A stretch of 64,000 nt of DNA from SZUA-36 sp963704855 (GCA_963704855.1 CAVPHY010000004.1:310001-374000), one strand, 5' to 3'. Positions 17,360-28,090 are shown, counted from the stretch's first letter. The notes: generated from the letters alone by a model not told the origin. A program made the numbers and translations.

Positions 17360-18226
17360 TCAGGAGTCGTTGTTTTTCAGGTTGCTCTTGATCAACTGGT
17401 CCAAAGCGGTGAATGTTTCGTAATCGGGATCGGTTGGTGAGAATTCACCGTGAGCAACGGATGTCTGGATGGCAGTATTGGCACTTTCCCAGTCTCCCAG
17501 TTGGGAGTGGGCCAGGGCGATCTGGTAGTAAGGCAGATAATCAACAAACCACATGCCATACATCCGTTTACCGCGGCTTGGGTCATCGAGGGCATTGGCT
17601 CCCATTTCGAATGCACTGATCGCCTTGTGTGCATCCCCGGCTTGCATCAGTACAACCCCGCATTGATAGTAGAAGAACCAGGGAAGCTTGTCATCGGCTC
17701 GAATGATCGTGGATGCGCAGCGTTTTTGTTTCCTGTCCGCATCAAATCCGGAATCCGAATAGGCCATTGTGTCATCTGGCGAAACTGTTTTTTCATCTGA
17801 ATCAAAAAGAGTTCGATTCTCAGTTGCGCTGACTGGAACTGCTATCACAAACTGTGACTCATCCAGCGGCGCCGACATTATCTCGGCCGCATAACGATTC
17901 AGTAGTTTCGTGCCGGTTTCTGTACTTGCTGCCACACCGTATACCTGGCTTTGAATCAGGGAGTCCCTGGCGGCGCGTGTCTGGCCCATTTCGAACAGGG
18001 CGATGGAAAGATTAAGATAAGGCAGATACTCGTTTGGACCGGCTTCAGGTTCAGGGTCAAGCGCGATCGCCTGATAGAATGACTCAGATGCCGCGTGTAA
18101 TTCGCCACGTGCCAGCTGCTCAATTCCTGTACGGTAAGCCTCCTGGGACGGTACAAGGGTTTCGGCCTGTGCTGCATCCGCCATAAACGCTAGCAACAAC
18201 CCCAGAATTATCATATTTGTCTTCAT
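17360..18226 (-). CDS. Exported TPR-repeat protein
   Basis: Protein of 288 aa with a cleavable signal peptide (MIILGLLLAFMADAAQAE) and TPR-like helical repeats. Two copies of a module can be seen: residues ~52-98 (AIALDPEPEAG...YLPYLNLSIALFEMGQ) and ~203-265 (KRMYGMWFVDYLPYYQIALA). The second closely resembles a segment of the TPR protein at 23574-24842 (KIYGMRYDSYIPHYYLGEAY), partner of the Ser/Thr kinase. A cysteine pair (RCAST, YYQCGV) lies in the middle. No enzymatic motif. Its role is probably as a periplasmic scaffold; a link to the kinase system is inferred from the shared module only. Confidence 0.75.
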   Translation of the reverse strand: MKTNMIILGLLLAFMADAAQAETLVPSQEAYRTGIEQLARGELHAASESFYQAIALDPEPEAGPNEYLPYLNLSIALFEMGQTRAARDSLIQSQVYGVAASTETGTKLLNRYAAEIMSAPLDESQFVIAVPVSATENRTLFDSDEKTVSPDDTMAYSDSGFDADRKQKRCASTIIRADDKLPWFFYYQCGVVLMQAGDAHKAISAFEMGANALDDPSRGKRMYGMWFVDYLPYYQIALAHSQLGDWESANTAIQTSVAHGEFSPTDPDYETFTALDQLIKSNLKNNDS

Positions 18227-18379
18227 CTCTCTATTCCCTTAGATTGATATGCGAAGGATATTTGCATAATTTGTTACCAGTTCGTTTACAGTTCAGCACA
18301 GACCGAGTCACTTAGCACCTCAAACACCTTAATGGTCTTTCATTTTTAGCGGCCTGGCTGTGAGCCAGTTCACACCTCA

Positions 18380-18412
18380 AAAAAAAACGGCGGTCAAATG
18401 ACCGCCGCTTTT
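18380..18412 (-). terminator. Rho-independent terminator after the Calx-beta gene
   Basis: Perfect eight-base stem CGGCGGTC/GACCGCCG (18388-18395 and 18400-18407) with an AAAT loop. Read on the minus strand it is followed by a run of nine T, so it ends transcripts of the 18433-21914 gene. Confidence 0.9.
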
Positions 18413-18432
18413 CGTATTACAACGACCCGGGA

Positions 18433-21400
18433 CTACCTGCGGGAGGTCGTGGTGTTCCTGCGCAATGGCAGTGAATAAGCGCCCATCGCCAGAAGTAACA
18501 GGACCAGCAGTCCCATGGCCCACTGGTTCAATGTCGGTATCGGGATCGGATCTTTGATCGTAACGACACCTTCTGCCTTACTGACAGTTGCACTTTCACC
18601 CTGAACACCGGTGATGGTGACGTTAAACCACTCGTCCCCCTCAACTTTGGCATCGGGTACGATTCCTATCGTGATGGTTTTTGTGTTGGATACGTCACCA
18701 TCAAGCCACACCAGTTCACCACCATCAGAAATGTAGTCGTTGTCACCATTTTCATCCTCAGCCGTTCCGTTTAGGGTTTGCCAAAACACGGAAGCTGCGG
18801 AATCATTATCGTTGATGCGTGTCACCGTAACCGTAGCCTGTTGATCGATCTCATAGACCACAGTGTCACTGATACTGAAGCTGCCACCGCCGTCATTGTC
18901 AAAAATCGTTACATCCGCCGTGCCAACGTTGATTGACGCACCGCCCTGTGCATTACTCAGCGACACCGCGAATACTTCTTCAGGTTCAACAATAGCGTCA
19001 TCCAGGATCGTAATCGGTATGGTCTTTGCGGTTGAATCCCCATCGGCCCAGTTTAATGTGCCATTGGTGGCCGTGTAGTCGGATCGCGGCCAAAGCGGTC
19101 CCAGGCGTAGTATTGTAGTCGACTGAAACAGCCCCACCATTGCCGCCGTCACGGGTTACGGATACATTGATCACACCGTCGCCTTCAGTGACATTCTTGG
19201 GAATGACACTAAATTCACCCGGGTCGTCAGAATCGTTGTCCGTGATACTTACCGTTGCCGAGCTTGCACCTAAGGTTGGGTCACCTTCGCTACCAGTTTC
19301 CGAGTTCGCCACAAACTGAACCGTGAAGGATTCAGTTGGTTCAACAACGCCGTCTTCAATAATAGGCACATTGATAAGTCGGATTCCGCCCGATCCATCG
19401 GCCCACGAAGATTGTTCCGGAACTCGCAGTGAAATCTGCCGGAGAGGTCGCTGATCCTGGCTGGGTTTCCCAGTCGATTGAAACGATACCATCAGTACCG
19501 CCGGTACGGTTTACAAAAAGCGTCGCCGTGCCACCACCTTCACTGATCTGAATTGAAGTCGGGCTAAATGCCAGCGTACCCGGTGTTGCTTCGATGACCT
19601 CACCTTCTTCAACAGTGACCGTGGCCTGCCCGGCAACAATCGAACAATTGTTACAACCGGAAAGGTCAACTGTGAAAGTTTCCGGACCTGTCTCGTCAGC
19701 ATCAGCCAGGATCGGAATATTGATTGACTTCGAGACAAGCTCGCCAGCCGCCCAGTTCAAAGTACCGCTGGTGGTGGTGTAATCATCCCCTGCTACCGCG
19801 GTACCGTCCGGTTAGTCGTGTAATCCACTGCGACCGGATTATCGTCCACATTGGCGCGTGCCACAAAAACAGTCACCGAACCGCCATCTTCACTGACGGT
19901 GTAATTGGTCGGGTTAAAAGTAACGGTCGGATCACCGATGATCGTTACGATACCTGAATCAATACCGACAACCTCGGCAACATCGGGTGTAATGGTGACC
20001 GTTAAGGTCTCATCCGGCTCACCTGCGACGTTGTCTTGAATGGCGATATTAAAGGTCTTGAACGCATCTGCGTCATCCAGGGCCCAAACCAGGGCGCCAT
20101 TGGTGTCCGTGTAATCACCAGGCTCTACGGCGGTGCCGTTTGCCGTTGCGTAATTGATGGTTGCGGCCGAGTTCACGGTATTACCGATACGGCTCACCGT
20201 CACTATCACCGTTCCCGCGCTTTCCATGACAGGGTTCGGGCTGATATCGGTAATCGAGAAGGTGCCGTCGTCCGATGCGTCGTCGTCCGCTATGGTGGCC
20301 ACGGAAGCACCACCACCTGCCAATGTAACGAGGTCAAATGATTCGCTTAGCTGCACGGAGAAAGTCTCGTTGCCTTCCGGATCATCATCACCGTTGACGT
20401 TGACCGTAATCGTTACCGGCGCGCCGTTTGCCGGTAAAGTCAATATTGGTGGCACCGACAGAGTCGTAGTCCGCGCCACCCGAGGCTGTGCCATCCACGG
20501 TCTGCCAGGAGATCGTCATCGGGCCTGCCAGTGTGCCGCCGGAATAGGTGACATCAAAGTCGACCGGAACGTCCGCATCACCGGCATCACCCTCGGGCAC
20601 CGGGTTAGGATCGGGTGCGGAAATGGCAATCGTAACTGGATCGCTCGGGCTGATGGTGACTGTTTGAGTGTTGGGTGTAAGCAGTGTTGCACCGCCGCTT
20701 ATGGTGTTTCCCAATAAGGCAACGGTGAAGTCCTCTGCGGTCGGCTCCCACAGCGTGTCATTTACGAGGTCAATCGTAATGCTCTGGGTTCCTGACACAC
20801 CCTCACCCCAAGTCAACGTGGTTGATGCGGTGGTATCGTTATAATCCGATCCGGAGGCTGAACCATTGGTAATCTGGTAATCGATGGTCACTTCACTGGA
20901 AGAACCATTGATCCGCTCAACCAGCAACACAAGGTTGTCACCCTCAAGACCGCTCTGGCTGCTTTGGGTAAACCTGAGCTGTCCCGGTTCATCGTCATCC
21001 GCGTTAACACCATTGACCGGGCCGGCAACCTTATTGTTGTACTTGTTGTCCGCCTCGGTGGTGGTCATAACACTCACCTGGTAAGCGGCATTACCATCTT
21101 GGGTGTCATCATCCTGACCGGTAATGGTAACTTGCTGCCCGCTGTTCCAGTTTCCGGTCGTAAAGGTCAGTTCAAGCATGGCTGCTGGTGCGCCGCCACT
21201 GCTGATAAGTGCTTCGCCGGAATCACTGACTGCCAGGTCGACCGTGATAGCGGAGAGGGCTGTGTCGCGAGTTCGACCCAGAATGTGTCCGTGGTGCCAG
21301 TCTCGGATGTTTCCTTTTGCGTTAGCACGATGGAATCAGTACCGTTCCAGTTGCTGTCAGTTACGACCAATGCAGCGCTGTCGTTATCAGCTTATGGTGA

Positions 21401-21914
21401 AATTCTGGTTTTTGGGGTCTTTGACCGATGCGGAAGGATCCAGTGCGAGGTTCAGTCCTTCGGTGTCTTCATCAATCATGTCATCCACGGCATTGATGGT
21501 GATCACACAAATGAATTTGCAGGGTTGAGATACAGGCCCTCCGGAAGAACAGGTGAGGGCTGAACCGCCCAGGGTCATATCATATGTATTGGACCCAGTT
21601 GAACTGGCGCTGAATGTGATCGTGTCAGTTCCGCTTCCTACAACCTCACAAGTAGTCGGGAAGCTTAAAGTGTAAATCACCAGTTAAGCTGGCGACACCC
21701 GATGCGGTTAGGCCGACAATCAGGTTGTTGGTATCGCCACCAGGTTCTGCCTGAATCCAAAATTCTGCGAGTATCGGGGCTTCCATTGGATACCTCCGGC
21801 TGCAGTGTCGTCGCCACTGGGGGCTGTTTGACTACGTATAAGACCAAAGGACGTTGAACTGAAAGCCAGAATCGGCAGAGCAAGAAGAAAGTTTTTGAGT
21901 AATTTGAAACGCAT
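18433..21914 (-). pseudogene. Calx-beta repeat surface protein with IPTL-CTERM sorting signal, multiply frameshifted
   Basis: One gene of about 1,160 codons is readable across all three minus frames. ATG 21914 has AGGAGG eight bases upstream and a signal peptide (KNFLLALPILAFSSTSFG). There follow at least five Calx-beta-type units with the pattern DYTxTxGTLxWxxGD...ITIxDDxxxExxExFxVxL. The end is IPTLNQWAMGLLVLLLLAMG plus basic residues, an IPTL-CTERM sorting signal. The frame changes near 21780, 21680, 21390, 21255, 20440, 19810, 19405 and 19090; each crossing restores the expected repeat sequence (for example ...NFTIS | DNDSAAL at 21390, one extra T). Changes are both +1 and -1. The intact protein would be an exported adhesin-like or matrix protein. 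Whether it is decayed, mis-assembled or mis-sequenced cannot be told here. Confidence 0.85.
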
Positions 21915-22092
21915 AACCGTGTCCTCCTGACAAGGATTCACATTAATTAATAACTATTTTTAGTCTAATTACCAACAGCATAGATGAGTGCAACTTGCAC
22001 CGTCAATTGGATTATCACATATGCTGTTTGTTCTTTATACCTATAATCTGTTGATAATTAAAAAACAAATCAACCTATTTTTTGAAACTCCT

Positions 22093-22127
22093 CAACAAAA
22101 CCGGCCTGCAAGCAGGCCGGTTGTTTA
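22093..22127 (-). terminator. Rho-independent terminator after the FadL-like gene
   Basis: Stem AAACCGGCCTG (22098-22108) / CAGGCCGGTT (22113-22122) with a CAAG loop. On the minus strand the stem is followed by TTTTGTT. It lies 50 bases after the stop of the FadL-like gene. Confidence 0.8.
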
Positions 22128-22172
22128 ACATAGACCAGGTGTCCGTATTTGCCAGAAGCCGGATTGCACATC

Positions 22173-23448
22173 TTAGTTGAAACGATACACACCTGAGACC
22201 GAAATCGTGTCCTGGTTCTTTGAAAAATCAGCTGCGAAATCCATTTGGAATTTCTCGAAGAAGAATCCAAAACCTACAGACCAGTGAGTTTCACTTGAAC
22301 CGCCAGGGAAGAAAGCCGAGTTAGCATTTGCGGCAGCCTGATATCCGGAGTTGGAAAAAGTCGCCGGACCGCTATCTTTCAATGCATGATCCGGGTCATA
22401 CCAGGCACCGGCACGCAAGGCGATCGGTTTATTCTTCAGTACATATTCTGCACCCAGGTGATACTCGGTGCCATTGCTGAGTCGACATGCCATCAACGAT
22501 CGTCTGACCTTCGGCTGGTGCTGGCTGCTCGAACGCCCAAAACACCGGTTCTGCCAGGTCTGAGTAATTGATCCGCATGATGTCAAAGTTGATTGTCAGG
22601 TTGTCATTCGGTTGCAGGGAGAAACCGATACCATACGCGTCAGGCACATCAAAATCGTATGCCCGGGTGAAGTCAGACTCAGGAAAATCCGGTACTGTTT
22701 GGGTATGGGTTGTACTGAAGTCCGGTGTTGCACGGTAAACAAGGCCAATGGAAAGTTTCTCCGTGGCACTGAACAGTGCACCAATTGTAAATCCCCAGCT
22801 GTTGTCACGACCGCGTTGTACCTGCTGATTGGTCAGCGGACCATCATCGAGGCCATAACGGTAGGTGCTTGCGTCCATCTTGTAATCGTAATAGGAGATA
22901 CTGGCACCGAGAGAGAAACGGTCACTCACTCTGAAGGCGGTTGAAAAACCATAATTGACAATATTGACATCAACGGCGTTGTCGGTGGGGAACGCGAAAA
23001 AGTCGTCCGGGAGAGCAATCTCGTCAGTATCAAACCTGGAGCTGAAATCCATGAACTCCTGGCGGTACAGGGCAAACACCCACTTTTCCATCGGGTAAAC
23101 AAATGACAGGTAGGAAAGGTTGTTGGCGCTGTCGCTTGCCGTGGAGCGGTCCACATCCGGATAAGTACCGCCTGATGTGTAGGGTGTGTCAAAATCGTTG
23201 AAACGATATTCCGCTGCGATCTCTGGGCTGAATAGGTTGGTGAGTCCGGCCGGGTTCGCAAAGGCAGCGGTCGAGTCGTCGGCGCGCCCCAGGAATGCTC
23301 CGCCCATCGCCAGAGAACGGGCTCCGGGTGCGGAAAAATTAAACTGCAAACCTGACATGCCTTCTGTATTTGGCAACTCCCCCGCCTGCATCAAACCGGG
23401 GACGGCTGCAGCCGCCAGCAGCATACAAGTTTTCTGTATCAACTTCAT
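22173..23448 (-). pseudogene. OmpP1/FadL-family outer-membrane protein with one frameshift
   Basis: FadL-type beta-barrels import long-chain fatty acids or other hydrophobic compounds across the outer membrane. Start ATG 23448 follows AAGGAGTGG. There is a signal peptide (LLAAAAVPGLMQAG), then the family N-terminus SAPGARSLAMGGAFLGRADD...AFANPAGLT, barrel strands, and a terminal strand SVSGVYRFN ending in Phe-Asn. Near 22480 the frame shifts: ...EGQTIVDG continues as LSNGTEYHLGAEYVLKN in the next frame, corrected by removing one base. Corrected length would be about 424 aa, normal for the family. A terminator follows. Confidence 0.85.
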
Positions 23449-23573
23449 TTGTCCACTCCTTTTATATTTTATGCAAAATAATTGCTTCTGTTAAGAAAGA
23501 GTATAGCTGAAAAAATCTTCAACGGTAGCGATGTGCGCTTGTTTTTTACCTAGGGTATGACATTGGCCCGAAA

Positions 23574-24842
23574 TCAGCTTGTTTGTATAAACAAGTCCAG
23601 AAAACGGGGTGAAAACGCGGCAATATAGGGGGAGAACTTGCTATTCATTTGCTTTATGGCCCGGATGTCGCTTTGCACCTGGCGCAAGGTCGCCTGGTCC
23701 TGCTCGCCTGAGCGGATATGCAGCTTGTAATTTGCAGCAGCGCGGAAAAGCAGTGCCTGGATTTTTGCCCTCTCCTCGTCGAAACTCGACGGGTTGGCCA
23801 GTTTGACAGCGGACTCATAATCGCCGGCAAAGTAGACCTCGGCGATACGTTTCAAATCCGGTGGTGGCGTTCGGTCGGCGATGCTCTTCTGTTGCGCCTG
23901 CCAATCCTGAACAGACACGTTGTAGCGCCTGAGGACATTATCGATGATCTGTGTCTGTGCCTTGATATTGGCTGCAGATGCCGTTTCCCCGAGGCTTTCG
24001 CCGATAGTGATCTGACGCTGCAGGTCGGCTATCAGGCTGTTCATTTGGGATGTGCCACCTTCGTGTTTTTCTGCCGCTTTCGCCATCCGGGTTGTGTCCT
24101 GCAACTCACGACGTGCATTTTCACGGGCGATGCGCTCGGCTTCCACATTTTGTGACTGAAGCGCCTTGACCTGGGCTTTCGCCAACTTCTCAGTGCCGGT
24201 GAGCGTGCTGACACCGTCTTTGGCTTCATTAATTATGGCTTCAATGGCATCGGGGTCTCTTTTCGCCGTCGCGTCATCCAGGCGCTGCTGTAAGCTTCTG
24301 GCCAATTGTTCGCCGCGGACCAGTTCCGGTTGCCATTTGGACGCCCACTCCTGCTTTAGCAGGTTTTCGTTCTTCAGGCTGGAAAAACTGCGGTTTGCAC
24401 TTTCCAAGGCCCCAATTTCCGTCTTGGCCTGCCCGGCTATTCTGCTGACATCGACCGCCTCGACAACATCGACTTTGCAGGCGGCCATGTTCTTCTGCAT
24501 CGAACTGTATTCATCAAGGCCCTGGACTACGCCGCTCTGCAATGCCTTTTCCCACGCCGCCATGGCCGAAGTGCAATCGTTCTGCCTGAAATACGCTTCA
24601 CCGAGATAATAGTGGGGAATGTATGAGTCGTAACGCATACCGTATATTTTGACCCGCGCAGCCGGTTCCGGATTGTCCTTAATCGCGTCTTTCAACTTGC
24701 TGATTGCTTCGGAGTAATCACCGTCTTCAAATGACTTTTTAGCGAGCGTGTAATCCCGTTTGAACTCGGCTTCGGCTGCCGATGCGACTATCAGCAACAA
24801 CACTGAGCACGCCATTAGAACTAAAAGCCTGGTTCGATTCAT
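23574..24842 (-). CDS. Exported TPR/coiled-coil protein coupled to the Ser/Thr kinase
   Basis: Protein of 422 aa with a signal peptide (VLMACSVLLLIVASAAEA). Residues ~27-110 are TPR-like (KKSFEDGDYSEAISKLKDAI, then YGMRYDSYIPHYYLGEAYF), followed by a long alpha-helical, probably coiled-coil region (~125-300) rich in Ala, Glu and Lys, and a C-terminal TPR-like segment. It begins two bases after the kinase stop, so the two genes are translationally coupled. It is likely to act in the periplasm with the extracytoplasmic TPR part of the kinase. Family not recognised beyond TPR. Confidence 0.8.
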   Translation of the reverse strand: MNRTRLLVLMACSVLLLIVASAAEAEFKRDYTLAKKSFEDGDYSEAISKLKDAIKDNPEPAARVKIYGMRYDSYIPHYYLGEAYFRQNDCTSAMAAWEKALQSGVVQGLDEYSSMQKNMAACKVDVVEAVDVSRIAGQAKTEIGALESANRSFSSLKNENLLKQEWASKWQPELVRGEQLARSLQQRLDDATAKRDPDAIEAIINEAKDGVSTLTGTEKLAKAQVKALQSQNVEAERIARENARRELQDTTRMAKAAEKHEGGTSQMNSLIADLQRQITIGESLGETASAANIKAQTQIIDNVLRRYNVSVQDWQAQQKSIADRTPPPDLKRIAEVYFAGDYESAVKLANPSSFDEERAKIQALLFRAAANYKLHIRSGEQDQATLRQVQSDIRAIKQMNSKFSPYIAAFSPRFLDLFIQTS

Positions 24843-24844
24843 GG

Positions 24845-27800
24845 CTACCAGCTGGACCTCTCGAAGTAGTCTTCCGCCGACAGGGAATCAAACTTTGCAG
24901 TTGCAACAGCTGTTTTCTGGGCCACTACATTGACAGTCAGGTCCTGTTGCGAACCACCATTGCTGTCACGTATTGAAACCGTGTAGGTCCCTGCCATCAG
25001 GCTTACCAGCAACGGTGTGGAACGACCACCCTGTAACTCGTGGGTTTTCCCGGCAGAATCCTTGATTTCTGTGATCTCACCCCAGGGCACTGCATCGATG
25101 GCCAGTTTCCCCATCAGCGCGGCCAGGCGCCTGGCCTCCTCGGCAAGACGGTCTTCCCTTGTTTGTTCCAATGCGTTCCTGGTGCTGAGCAGTTGCGGGT
25201 TACCTTCATAGTGACTCAGGGCACGGTCCAACAATAAGAAACCGGATTCTTCGTTACCGCCCGAGCTGACCTGTTGTGCACGGGTGCTGACGGCCCTGAT
25301 GAAATCATCCAACTGGCCTGCCGCCGTCAGATTGCCTGGGAACTTGGTATTGATTTCAGCAAATGTTTTTGCGGCCTGGTCGATCACGTCAAGCGTCAGC
25401 GGCTGGGTGGCGATCAGCTTTCCTGAAGACTCGATCAGGTCCTGGAGCAGATTGTCCTTCTGCTGCTGAACGATGGCATTTTCCATTTTTGATTTCATTT
25501 CAGCAAACCTGGATTGGTCACCAAATGTTGTCTGTGCAATTTCCATCAAATCCCTGGCGCCATCAAAATTTCCCAGCTTCTCTTGCTGGCTGGCCTCTTC
25601 AAAAACCTGGTCAGGCAAACGCGCAAGAGCCCTGGCCGCCTGCTCGTTGCCCGGGTCGAGTTCTTCCACGCTTTTAAACGTATCCAGTGCATTTTCGCCG
25701 GGGGGCAGGAAATTACCTGACAATACCAGTCTCTGGGCCTCCTGGAGCCTGGACTGTATCTCCTGGTCACGGGCGCTCAACTGCCCGGTCGACTGCGCCT
25801 GGATGGCTAGCAGTTCAGCATTGTCAGGAACCGCGAGCAGGCCATTATCGGCCAGTTTCAATGCGGTGCCGAACTCCTCACGCGCCAGGGCTTCCTTGGC
25901 CTGCGTGGTAAACCGGGTGGCTATCAGTGTAAGGCCGCTAATCGCTGCGGCATTATCCGGTTGACGGTTGAGCACCTGTGTAAAACTCTCCAGCGCATTA
26001 TCGGATGCCGGCTCGATCAATTTTTCCTCGTCCATTTGCCCCTGGGCAATACGCAGGAATTCTTCAACTTCGGCCTGCTCACGAACCTCGCGTTCCTTTG
26101 CTACAAGTTGAGTTCTGATCTCGGTTACCTGTCGGCTATTCGGAAACAGCGTATCGACACTTTGCACCTGGTTTCCTGCCAGTTTCAGATTGCCGCCGGC
26201 AAGGCTTTTCTTCGCATCATCCAACAAGCTAACGAGTATGGATTCAAGCCCCTGGTTGGCGATACGATTCTGCCGATCGAGTTCAAGCACTTTCTTGTAT
26301 GCAACGTAGGCATTGGTCTCCTCTGGCTCGATCAACATGCCACGGGACTGGTAGTTCGCTGCGAGGCTCAAGGCCTCGGCGATATCTGCCTGAAGTTTTT
26401 TAGCCGCCAGCATACCGCCGATTTCTTCTTCGAGGAGCATCAGGTTTTCGTAACGCGGATCTATCTCGAGCCCCCGCTTGATTTCTTCAAGCGCTTCCTC
26501 TGGTTTATCTGCGTCGATCAGGTCGCGGGCGTCGGTTTCGTAAAACTCGGCAATCTGACGTGCCCTGTCCAGCGCCGGTCCATAGTTTGGGGCGAGTGCC
26601 AGGGCCTTTCGCAACTCAAACACCGCATTATCTTCAGGCGGGCTGTCGATCTGCAGTTTCAGCAGGCCTGCATCGACCCGGCGAAGGTAGTTGTCCACCC
26701 TGCGCTGATCGGCGTCTGAAAGACCCGATGAGGGCTCGTACCAGAGGGTGAAATATAAGCCCAATGACAATACCAGGGCCAGTAGGGGCAGACCAAACAT
26801 CAGGATCTTCTTCAGGTTGCCTGAAGCGGCCCTGCCCTGCTGACCCGTCATCATGCGGGTCGCTTCGTAACTGCCGGAAGGATGCTGGCTATCGGTACGG
26901 CCTGTAAACTGTCCTGAATGGCGGTCGGAAAACTGACCGCTGTGCCTGTCGGAGTAGCGGCCGCTGTTTGACCCTGATCTAAAACTGCCTGAACTCAGTT
27001 GGCTGGGATCGTATACCCTTGTTGCGCCTTCAAGTTCCGAGGCAAACTCCCGGTCAACGACCGACAGGCTTTGCACTGCTTTGCAAAACTCGAGACAACT
27101 CTGGAACCGGTCCGCGGGATCTTTCGCGAGCATTGCATCCATCACCGGTTGTATATCCGCCAGATGCTGGGGCAGCGGTGGCGGTATGTCCTCGCATTGC
27201 ATGCGGGATAAGTCGTACTGGCTGTTTGCCACAAACGGCAGACGTCCGACCAACAAACGGTAAAACATCAAGCCGAGTGCATAAATGTCCGAGCGGTGGT
27301 CAACATGCATGCCACGAATTTGCTCGGGGCTCATGTATTGCAGGGTGCCGAGTATATGCCCTGTTTGTGTCAGGCCGTGCTCCTGGTCGGTCTCACGGGC
27401 GATACCGAAATCGGTCAGCAACGGTGTATTGATATTGCGTAACAGGATATTCGACGGCTTCAGATCACGGTGCACGATGTGCTTCATGTGCACGGCATGC
27501 AGCGCCAGGCCGACCTTTGAGCAAATCTGGATGGCCTGGTCAACCGTAACTTCCTGTTTCTTTAACCAGTCGGTCAGCGTGCCATTTTCAACATACTCCA
27601 TGGCCATGTACAACATGCCGTCTGCTTCACCGATATCGATGATCGAGACGATGTTGTCATGCTGCAGTTTGGCCAGAACGCGGCCTTCGGTAAAAAACCT
27701 CTTTTTGAATTCTTCGCTTTCGGCGGACAATCTTTGGTGCAGTATCTTGATGGCGACTTTCCGCTCAAGCAAGACCTGCATACCGAGATAAACCTTGGCC

Positions 27801-27862
27801 ATACCACCGGCTCCGATCTCTTCGATCAGCTCGTATCCGGGGATTTTGATATCAATCGACAT
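24845..27862 (-). CDS. Membrane Ser/Thr protein kinase with periplasmic TPR-like and PEGA-like domains (PpkA-type)
   Basis: Protein of 1005 aa. The kinase domain (residues ~9-265) has every catalytic motif: GAGGMAKV loop, Lys39, HRDLKPSN (Asp133), DFG (151-153) and MSPEQ. A linker with threonines in TRVYDPS and ATRMMTG and a short duplication (YSDRHSGQF/FSDRHSGQF, ~303-320) leads to one transmembrane helix (353-375). The outer part is a chain of TPR-like helical repeats to ~900, then a small beta domain resembling PEGA (MAGTYTVSIRDSNGG). Classical PpkA carries a von Willebrand A domain instead. Divergent from the TssB/TssC-like operon and inside the T6SS region, it is the best candidate for the kinase opposing PppA (61124-61930); that role is inferred. 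Confidence 0.85.
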   Translation of the reverse strand: MSIDIKIPGYELIEEIGAGGMAKVYLGMQVLLERKVAIKILHQRLSAESEEFKKRFFTEGRVLAKLQHDNIVSIIDIGEADGMLYMAMEYVENGTLTDWLKKQEVTVDQAIQICSKVGLALHAVHMKHIVHRDLKPSNILLRNINTPLLTDFGIARETDQEHGLTQTGHILGTLQYMSPEQIRGMHVDHRSDIYALGLMFYRLLVGRLPFVANSQYDLSRMQCEDIPPPLPQHLADIQPVMDAMLAKDPADRFQSCLEFCKAVQSLSVVDREFASELEGATRVYDPSQLSSGSFRSGSNSGRYSDRHSGQFSDRHSGQFTGRTDSQHPSGSYEATRMMTGQQGRAASGNLKKILMFGLPLLALVLSLGLYFTLWYEPSSGLSDADQRRVDNYLRRVDAGLLKLQIDSPPEDNAVFELRKALALAPNYGPALDRARQIAEFYETDARDLIDADKPEEALEEIKRGLEIDPRYENLMLLEEEIGGMLAAKKLQADIAEALSLAANYQSRGMLIEPEETNAYVAYKKVLELDRQNRIANQGLESILVSLLDDAKKSLAGGNLKLAGNQVQSVDTLFPNSRQVTEIRTQLVAKEREVREQAEVEEFLRIAQGQMDEEKLIEPASDNALESFTQVLNRQPDNAAAISGLTLIATRFTTQAKEALAREEFGTALKLADNGLLAVPDNAELLAIQAQSTGQLSARDQEIQSRLQEAQRLVLSGNFLPPGENALDTFKSVEELDPGNEQAARALARLPDQVFEEASQQEKLGNFDGARDLMEIAQTTFGDQSRFAEMKSKMENAIVQQQKDNLLQDLIESSGKLIATQPLTLDVIDQAAKTFAEINTKFPGNLTAAGQLDDFIRAVSTRAQQVSSGGNEESGFLLLDRALSHYEGNPQLLSTRNALEQTREDRLAEEARRLAALMGKLAIDAVPWGEITEIKDSAGKTHELQGGRSTPLLVSLMAGTYTVSIRDSNGGSQQDLTVNVVAQKTAVATAKFDSLSAEDYFERSSW

Positions 27863-27900
27863 TCATGGAACCAGTAGTTTTCCCGCTATGCACACGCCAA

Positions 27901-27925
27901 AACAGGTCATAACATATGACCTGTT
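27901..27925. promoter_or_regulatory. Perfect 25-base palindrome between kinase and sheath-like operons
   Basis: AACAGGTCATA (27901-27911), ACA, TATGACCTGTT (27915-27925) form perfect 11-base arms. It lies 38 bases upstream of the kinase start (minus) and about 165 bases upstream of the chosen start on plus. The symmetry and location between divergent genes suggest a dimeric repressor or activator site. A hairpin function is possible but no T-run follows on either side. Confidence 0.55.
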
Positions 27926-28090
27926 CCCTGTCTTTATTCTACGTCAGTTTTTATAGATAATTCGAGATTGCAGATGCATATTTGTGATTTTTTTTGACCC
28001 TGTAAAAAAATGAGCTCTCAAGTCAGCAGTCTAGCTGCTATCCTGAGTGTAGAACAAGCGATTATGTCTTTTGGCTACGGGATATCGGAA

